This document shows, piece by piece, positions 56,691-64,000 of a DNA stretch of 64,000 nucleotides. The translations under genes were made by a program, and so were the position numbers. The stretch's first letter is position 1; every line of letters starts with the position of its first letter. The notes below the pieces were generated by a model. That model did not search any database and was not told the origin of the DNA. It saw nothing but the letters and a program-made list of their open reading frames with translations. The stretch comes from Vesta saturnalis (taxonomy: Eukaryota; Arthropoda; Insecta; Coleoptera; Lampyridae). Where the stretch lies: contig JARFJB010002087.1 of NCBI GenBank assembly GCA_036346205.1, positions 11,912,501 through 11,976,500 on the forward strand. Direction: 5' to 3'.

Positions 56691-57809
56691 CATAACATGC
56701 CTATGGTACAACGACAGTTACACAATAATGACAGAAAACGTAATTGAATCTTTTTCAATGTAGTGTTAACGCGTCAAATATTTTTGTAGTTTTTTTCATT
56801 CTTCTTTATATTATTCTACTTCTCTTAATCGACTTAATCCCCAAACGATATATTTCTTGTTATTTATGACGGTCTAAAGTAAACAGAAAGAAAGGCAGAG
56901 ATTGTGAGAAACATGAAAACAGGGTGCAGACTCTGTTATGTGAAATGTGTCTTGGGAAGTACACATATCTAACTACACGTTGTGTTGATATGAGTTAGCT
57001 AGAATTTTTTGATAACGCATTGGTATAGCAAACATGCATGATAATATGTGAGCGCTGATATAAATCGGGATATGAGAGTCGATATCAAGTAGGATATCGT
57101 TTGATTGCATCTTGATGTCGAAAGCCCCTAATTATAGGTTGTGAAAACGGCGCCATACCTTCGAACTGTGCTACAAGTCGGGGAGGGGGCTGTGTCTTGC
57201 TGCCGTTCGGAATGACACGAATAGGTAAAAGGGTGGCGTAATGATGACACCTTGATATCGATTCGTTTGGACTCAAACTGTTATCGGCATATGTGCCCGG
57301 GGAAGCCTAGACTTATTTCAGGTGACACTAGCTACTTGTTGAAGAAGTTATTATTATTATTCGATCGATGTGAAAATATCAATGATGGATCATAGAATAA
57401 AGTAACGGCCGAAAGGTCCCCGTAGAGTACATCTAAAAATAAGATTATGCAAGTCACATTTTCAACCACATTGAGTTGTTCAGAAAATTTATAAATTGAA
57501 CATATTTCTATCGCTTTGCCCAGAAACGGCACATGTTAGGTTACTTGTTACTATACAGATTTTATGTAAAGTTTTCGATTACTGCAGAAATGATACAAGT
57601 CGCGGTCTTGTATCGTTTCTGCAATACATGTCCGGCTAGTTGCGTAGGGTCTAATTTTTGAAAATTCCAGCTTATTCTTGTTATTATTGGCATTCGTTCA
57701 GTTAACTTGATACAAAATGGATTCTGCTGAGCCTATTGAAACTAATAAAAGAAAACGATGCGTATTGAACACAGATAAATACAAGAGAAATTCGATAAAA
57801 GGAAGTCGG

Positions 57810-58640
57810 TATGTTCCTCCATCAATGCACTTTTGTAACCAAAGCTTCCACAACGTAAGAGCTTGAAGCCAGTCATCTTTTGGAATGCCCTCTTCTATCT
57901 CAACCTCCGTCGTGAAACGTCGACGACGTAAATGTTTCTTTAGGTTAAAAAACAACCAGATCTCACATGGTCGAATAAGGTAGACTTTTGCATTATTTTC
58001 ACGTAAAATTTCACTGTGTGACCATGCATTATCGTGATGCAACATTAACCCGTGAATGTTGACTGACTCAAGAACTGCCTGTAAATATTGTGCGGTGTAC
58101 CAGTTTTCTGTGACTGTACGTTGATTTTCCTTTTGACTAATCCTGTACTACTAAAAAAAACTGCGTACACAACTTCCTTGACAGATTGTTGGTGTTGGTG
58201 CATCTTCGTGGATCCACGCACGGCTCTCCTGACGGGTAGGAATATCGTAAAATGGGATGTAAGTTTCACCACATGTTACTATTTTGGGTAGCATACGATG
58301 CCCAGCATTATTTAACATTTCTAACGTTTCCCGAGCGATTTTTACTCGCTCTGCCCTTTGGAAACCGTTAAGCGTGTGTGGCACCTAACGAGTAACAATT
58401 TTTTTCATCTGAAGATGATCATGTAAAATTGAATTTACTGTTGCGGATCCAACACCAGGAGTTGCCTTAATCCGTTGATAGGTGCAACTTGGATCTTAGT
58501 CGACCATATGTCCCACTCGTTAATCTTGCAATCGTTCAAGACTTTGTTGTTCACTTAAACGGACCTTCGTAGTAGATCACTGCGCGCAATGTTCTCTTGA
58601 CAAGTCCATGTATCGATGACACAAGATTATATATAAGACT
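57810..58640 (-). pseudogene. mariner-like transposase relic, unit 2
   Basis: Paralogue of the relic at 51140-52170: MPHTLNGFQRAERVKIARET, MLPKIVTCGETYIPFYDIPT, HHDNAWSHSEILRENNAKVY and LKKHLRRRRFTTEVEIEEGI in the same order. Lacks about 145 bases of the HTH region (unit 1 about 51880-52025). Not functional. Confidence 0.8.
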
Positions 58641-59210
58641 GTATGTACCACGTTTGCTTTATGACAGCAGCGACTCAACCAACAGTCAGAGCTTACTACT
58701 TAAGGATGGTGGTATTTAGAAATGTAGTGTTTGAAGCGACCTGAAAAAAAAAGCAAATCCGTCTGGTCAAGTTCCCATTAAAAAGGATAAAATGAACCAC
58801 ATTAAAAAATCAGCGATGTTCATGACCAAAACAGTACCTCAGCATTTTGGCACGAGATATTTGGTTGGCCTATTGTACAATAATTTTTTTTAACTGTTTT
58901 TATTCATTTGAGTTTATGATTTTGTGAAAATAAAATTGATCTTCTTTTATTATTCTGGAAGTTGATTGCAGAAAGGGTACATGTTTCAAATTTCATAAAT
59001 TTCCTTGGGCAACACGTACCATTACTAAGTCAAAAATGAACGCAAAACACTATAGATACCTAATTTTAACGTTTAAATAAAGGAATTGAAAATAAACACT
59101 TTTTCTTGTTTTTATCGAAACTGTTATTTTGTGACGTACCTATACCCTTTCTGGAATAAACGATTCAATTGTAATCTTTGTTGCATGTTTTCTCATATAT
59201 CTCTTGCCAA
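58641..59210. other. Shared 3' flank of unit 2, no gene
   Basis: Matches 52171-52700 almost base for base. No ORF or RNA boxes. Confidence 0.55.
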
Positions 59211-59517
59211 TAAAGGGGAAGGTCCTAATATGGGCCCCCTTTTATATTTTTTTTAATAACTCGGAAAAATATATCTGTAATAATACCAAAATTTGCATGC
59301 GTATACTTCAGAGGTTTATTGTCGATGCTTGATCGAGTATTTTGTGTTTAAAATAATAAAAGACTTCATCTTAAAAAAATTATGTAAAATTGTAATTTTT
59401 TCAATCTAGGCCAGGATGCATGGAATATGGGCCATAAATAAAAATACCTAATATAATTTATTAAATGCAAAGCAAAAAATTTATTTCTAAACAAATCACA
59501 AACAGAGTAAAATATAG

Positions 59518-59920
59518 CTAAATAAAAAAAAAACGACAAAAATCGCAAACATGCGTATCTTTTTCAGCTCCTGAACACTGCTCACTTGCCCACATGCTGC
59601 ACATCAGGCATTGAACCCATAATTCCCCCTTTGTATCATCCTTGAAGTGACCATCGCAGAACATGCATACCGCATCATCATTATTATTTGGAACCTCTTC
59701 CATTTCATTGCATGTCATTGTCTTCATCAGCTGGAAGAAATTCTTCATCATCGTCTTCTTCTGATTCATCAGTTTTCTTTCTTTTATTTATTGGCTGTTT
59801 ATGTGTTTTGTTTCAAATACCTTGCGTTTTCCTTTATTGGCAATATTAGGAGAATTCTGCATGGATCTTTCCAATTCTTCTTTGTATGGTTAAGAGGTGA
59901 TGATTTGTGGCACTTTTAAG
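59518..59920 (-). pseudogene. Cys-rich (PHD-like) C-terminal fragment of a pogo-like transposase
   Basis: MNQKKTMMKNFFQLMKTMTC and DDAVCMFCDGHFKDDTKGEL lead to WVQCLMCSMWASEQCSGAEK and DTHVCDFC: Cys-x2-Cys pairs ending in a WAxxxC..C..C pattern, as in pogo-type proteins. Only the C-terminus is present in this element. Confidence 0.6.
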
Positions 59921-59930
59921 GACCCCTTTT
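59907..59930. repeat. 24-bp direct repeat, left of nested insertion
   Basis: GTGGCACTTTTAAGGACCCC plus TTTT; repeated at 61081-61104, on the other side of leader-array copy 2. Confidence 0.9.
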
Positions 59931-60540
59931 TTATACGTTCATAACGACAACACTGTTAAAATAAAAACAATAATCTATGTCAGTATGACGTTTAAAACAT
60001 CATGTCAGTCATATACATAAATATATGTAAGGTAAAAAAAGATTCCATAGCCGCCCGCTTCCATAAAAACATTGATAATATGATAATTTTCAATCATATT
60101 TATTTAGCTTTTACATTTATTTCGCTTTAAATTAAAAAAAACATTATAAAGAAAATTTATGTAAAATTAAATTTTGTTTAAAAATACATCTACACTTTTT
60201 TTTATAAAATTAATCGTTATTCAGATAATGAAAAAATATGAACTAACACTCAAATTCTACCTTAGGAATTTTGTACCTCTAAATTATCCGTCCTATGAAA
60301 AATTGCATAGAACACAATAAATCGATACGTTAAAGGTTTATTGGTATTTTTATGAAATATGCAGCTGTTTTAGATATATTTGATAGAAATCAAAAACTGA
60401 CCCTAATAAACCCTCCCTCTCCGCCACTGGATTTCTCTCAAAATCTAATCAACCGTAAGCCAAATAAAAATAAGCTTAGAAAACATTTTAAGTACGTAGG
60501 TAATTTCGTTCTGGCCTTGTCGTGGACACTAACATACATC
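59931..60540. repeat. Leader copy 2
   Basis: Same as 54694-55310, near-identical, starting ACGTTCATAACGACAACAC (a few bases in). Confidence 0.9.
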
Positions 60541-61078
60541 CATACACACACCCGCGGGCACGTACGGACGCACGTACGCACGCACACACCCACCCACCCA
60601 AACACACACACACACACACAAACACGCGCACACACGCACACAGCCACACACGCACCACACGCACACACGCACAAACGCACACACGCACACACGCACACAA
60701 GCACACACGGACACACGCATACACGAACACACGCACACACGCACACACGCACACACGCACACACGCACACACGCACACACGCACACGCACACCACACACG
60801 CACACAGCACACACGACACACGCACACACACACACGCACACACGACACACACACGCACACACGCACACGCACACAGCACACCACAGCAACACGCGACACA
60901 CGCACACACGCACACACACACGCACACAACACACGCACAACACGCACACGCAAACACGCACACACGCACATACAGCACACACACACGCACACACGCACAC
61001 AGCACACAGCACAGCACACGCAACACACGCACGGCACGCACGGCACACGGCACGCACCATGTACCAACACACACACGA
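60541..61078. repeat. CA / CACGCA array, copy 2
   Basis: ACACACGC-based array with no CAGACA part; ends at CACACACGACT just before the right 24-bp repeat. Confidence 0.95.
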
Positions 61079-61080
61079 CT

Positions 61081-61104
61081 GTGGCACTTTTAAGGACCCC
61101 TTTT
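61081..61104. repeat. 24-bp direct repeat, right of nested insertion
   Basis: Second copy of the sequence at 59907-59930. Confidence 0.9.
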
Positions 61105-61789
61105 AAACGTTACCCATATATATATTGACTCTTTTTGAAATTTTTTTTTTTTTTGTTTTTTTAACTTTTCTTTGATGATGTTCATTTTTGTAGTTCAATT
61201 TTCTTTTTTTGGAGAAAAGATTTTAGTTTAGCCGGGTTTCCTGTTATTATCTTTTTACTTAGTGAACTCTGAAATATATTTATTTCAAACAAAATGTAAG
61301 AACCTGACTTTTCCCGTTTTTAAACCCATAAATTTTTCCTTTAATACCAGTTTCAGGTGTGGGAAATAAATAATATCACTCAGTTGTTTAACCTAGTTTC
61401 CCTGGGGGGGGCCATGTTTTTTGAAAGGGAAATACTCTTTTTTCTTTATATTTTAAGCCTAAGGAATTTGTCAATAATTTTTAAACCCAAACGTTATTTG
61501 AAACACACCTTTAAAGTCTTTAAATGCTTTTTCCATTCAAATACCCTTTCAAATTTCCATTTTTTTGTATTTATTAAACTTAGATTTCTAGCCTTTTTAT
61601 TTTCCCATTTTTTATTTGTTTTGTCAAAAAAAAATATAGCAAGGCCGTTCACCATAAAAAAATAAAAATAGTAATCCTTAAATCTTTACCAAAATATAAA
61701 AAATTAAGTTTAAAAATTCAAATTAAAACTTGGAAAAGGATTAGTAAAGCCTCGCTTTGTAAAAATATCAAGGTGCTCCATAGTAGCAT
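61105..61789. other. Right part of the pogo-like element, homopolymer-rich, no gene
   Basis: A 102-codon ORF (61357-61665) starting MWEINNITQLFNLVSLGGAM shows no family signature; the text is rich in T and A runs, so read quality is doubtful. Confidence 0.4.
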
Positions 61790-61879
61790 GGCCCATATTA
61801 GGACCTTCTCCTCTACCTATGATAACTCTGAGGATCGAATTGCATTGCGAATACTCACGTAAGTTACGAGTAGATAAAA

Positions 61880-62465
61880 TGCATAATATATTTTTGTTAA
61901 AATGAAAAAAATTTTTTAACCCTTAAAAAAAATAAATTTTTTTTTTTAAATAAATCTAAGAAAAAATTTTTCCATCAAACATATTTAAAATTTTCCAAAA
62001 TAAAAATAATTTTAAAAAATTTTTTTTCAAAAACTTACAATTTTTAAATTTTAGTTTTCTAAAAAAATTATACGGAAAAAATAAAAAAAACTAATTTTAT
62101 TCTAAAATTTTTTTATTTGAATATTTATAAATAACTAAAACAAAAACAATCTCTTAAGATAAAAAAAAATAAAAAATAATTTTAAATAAAGTTTGCAAAA
62201 CTTATGAGTCAAATATCATTGGTTTCTTTTTATTAAAATTAAAAAACAATATTATTTAAAAAGCAAAGTAAGGTTTTCTAATAAAAAAATTAGGTTAATT
62301 AAATGGCGTTCACTTATTATAATTATTAAATAAATTTCTTTTTATAAATTTTATATCAAATAAAAGACCTCACAAAGAAAAAAAAAATAATTTTTTTAAT
62401 TTTTTTAAAAATTTAAAAAAATTAAATGTATAAGAAACCCTACAAAAAAAAGATTTTTATTTTAA
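61880..62465. other. Homopolymer-rich stretch where unit 1 has a Gr gene
   Basis: Almost only A/T runs. It replaces 52800-54690 of unit 1. No Gr-like frame. Similar in style to 23117-25553, so probably unpolished or collapsed sequence. Confidence 0.55.
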
Positions 62466-62471
62466 ACCCTT

Positions 62472-63055
62472 TTAATTAAAATAAAAACAATAATCTATGT
62501 CAGTATGACGTTTAAAACATCATGTCAGTCATATACATAAATATATGTAAGGTAAAAAGATTCCATAGCCGCCCGCTTCCATAAAAACATTGATAATATG
62601 ATAATTTTCAATCATATTTATTTAGCTTTTACATTTATTTCGCTTTAAATTAAAAAAAACATTATAAAGAAAATTTATGTAAAATTAAATTTTGTTTAAA
62701 AATACATCTACACTTTTTTTTATAAAATTAATCGTTATTCAGATAATGAAAAAATATGAACTAACACTCAAATTCTACCTTAGGAATTTTGTACCTCTAA
62801 ATTATCCGTCCTATGAAAAATTGCATAGAACACAATAAATCGATACGTTAAAGGTTTATTGGTATTTTTATGAAATATGCAGCTGTTTTAGATATATTTG
62901 ATAGAAATCAAAACTGACCCTAATAAACCCTCCCTCTCCGCCACTGGATTTCTCTCAAAATCTAATCAACCGTAAGCCAAATAAAAATAAGCTTAGAAAA
63001 CATTTTAAGTACGTAGGTAATTTCGTTCTGGCCTTGTCGTGGACACTAACATACA
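62472..63055. repeat. Leader copy 3
   Basis: Same leader as 54694-55310; a few single-base losses (AATCAAAACTG, GGTAAAAAGA). Confidence 0.9.
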
Positions 63056-64000
63056 TCCATACACACACCGCGGGACGTACGGACGCACGTACGCACGCAC
63101 ACACCCACCCACCCAAACACACACACACACACACAAACACGCGCACACACGCACACAGCCACACACGCACACGCACACACGCACACACGCACAAACGCAC
63201 ACACGCACACACGCACACAAGCACACACGGACACACGCATACACGAACACACGACACACACGCACACACGCACACACACAGCACACACACACACGCACAC
63301 ACCACACACCACACACGCACACACGCACACGCACACACGCACACGCACACACGCACACACACACACACAGCACACACGCACACACGCACACACACACACG
63401 CACACGACACACACAGCACAACGACACAGCAACACGCACACACGCACATACCACACACACGCACACGACACACACCACAGCAACACACACGCAAACACGC
63501 ACAGCACGCACAGACGCACGGACACACGCACATGTACACGCACACACGCACACGCACGAACGGCACACGGCACACGCACAGACACAGACACAGACACAGA
63601 CACAGCACGACAGACACAGACACAGACACAGACACAGACAGACACAGACACAGACACGAGACACAGACACAGACACAGACACAGACACAGACACAGACAC
63701 AGACACAGACACAGACACAGACACAGACACAGACACAGACACAGACACAGACACAGACACAGACACAGACACAGACACAGACACAGACACAGACACAGAC
63801 ACAGACACAGACACAGACACAGACACAGACACAGACACAGACACAGACACAGACACAGACACAGACACAGACACAGACACAGACACAGACACAGACACAG
63901 ACACAGACACAGACACAGACACAGACACAGACACAGACACAGAGCCAGACACAGGCACAGGCACAGGCACAGACACATACTCAGACACAGACACAGACAC
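63056..64000. repeat. CA / CACGCA / CAGACA array, copy 3 (continues past the window)
   Basis: CA-based to about 63570, then almost pure CAGACA up to the window end. Confidence 0.97.

Larger units (their letters stand above)
59213..61813. mobile_element. pogo-like TA-inserting element, 2.6 kb, with a nested leader-array insertion
   Basis: Inverted ends of 24 bp: left (59213-59236) contains GAAGGTCCTAATATGGGCC, right (61790-61813) its complement. TA at 59211-59212 and 61814-61815; unit 1 has one TA at 52703-52704 between the same flanks (TCTTGCCAA..CCTATGATAAC), the empty site. It holds a pogo-type Cys-rich tail (59518-59920). The leader-array copy 2 sits inside between two copies of a 24-bp sequence. 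Confidence 0.82.
56691..64000. repeat. Segmental duplication unit 2 (runs off the window)
   Basis: Direct repeat of 47774-56690 with the MULE absent and a pogo-like element present, and the Gr region replaced by short homopolymer-rich sequence. Order and orientation match unit 1. Confidence 0.8.

Noticed and set aside
61357..61665. 102-codon ORF in the pogo-like element
   Set aside because: Phe/Leu/Lys-rich because of T and A runs; no transposase motif.

Overview
The window is AT-rich, repeat-dense nuclear DNA from an insect, probably a beetle (this is inference). It holds three long exons of the insect gustatory-receptor (Gr) family among decayed transposable elements typical of arthropods. 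No rRNA, functional tRNA, CRISPR, operon or other bacterial feature was seen. Host genes appear to be only the three Gr exons (7047-7943, 27713-28609 and 52982-53911, all on the minus strand and all closed by a GTGAGT donor). Two further candidates are a 50-residue secreted-peptide ORF (41956-42108) and an unrecognised 93-codon open segment present in two tandem copies (44176-44454 and 45587-45865).

Layout. 0-5 kb: scrambled Penelope-like retroelement (PLE) pieces in both orientations, with a GIY-YIG endonuclease remnant and hammerhead-ribozyme-like cores, plus a Jockey/CR1-type non-LTR reverse transcriptase. 5.6-6.5 kb: Tc1/mariner relic. 7-8 kb: Gr exon. 9.6-13.1 kb: a Tc1/mariner element with about 270-bp terminal inverted repeats, whose interior is mostly a 1.7-kb TG array. 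13.2-16.8 kb: PIF/Harbinger element with a transposase (+) and an interleaved antisense MADF protein gene (-). 17.7-29.6 kb: a duplicated region with assembly-quality problems (a 558-base T run and error-ridden copies) that holds a piggyBac relic with its empty TTAA site, a Gr exon and its corrupted copy. 29-33 kb: pogo-like elements and a 900-bp Tc1/mariner derivative between TA microsatellites. 34-39 kb: a MITE with minisatellite ends and a 2.6-kb piggyBac element. 39.4-42.7 kb: a 3.2-kb inverted-repeat-flanked segment carrying two tRNA-type SINEs. 43.4-46.3 kb: an almost perfect 1.4-kb tandem duplication.

47.8-64 kb is a tandem segmental duplication with a unit of about 8.9 kb. Unit 1 carries a 2.2-kb Mutator-like (MULE) element with a FLYWCH-type N-terminus and a 9-bp target duplication. 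Unit 2 lacks it but carries a 2.6-kb TA-flanked pogo-like element that unit 1 lacks, so each unit gives the other's empty site. Unit 1 has a Gr exon; the matching part of unit 2 is short homopolymer-rich sequence without a recognisable Gr. Each unit ends in a roughly 0.6-kb leader followed by CA/CAGACA arrays, and a third leader-array copy is nested in the pogo-like element.

The genes do not form a pathway. The window is best read as receptor genes spread among DNA transposons whose ends repeatedly touch microsatellites. Several frameshifts could be sequencing error rather than biology.
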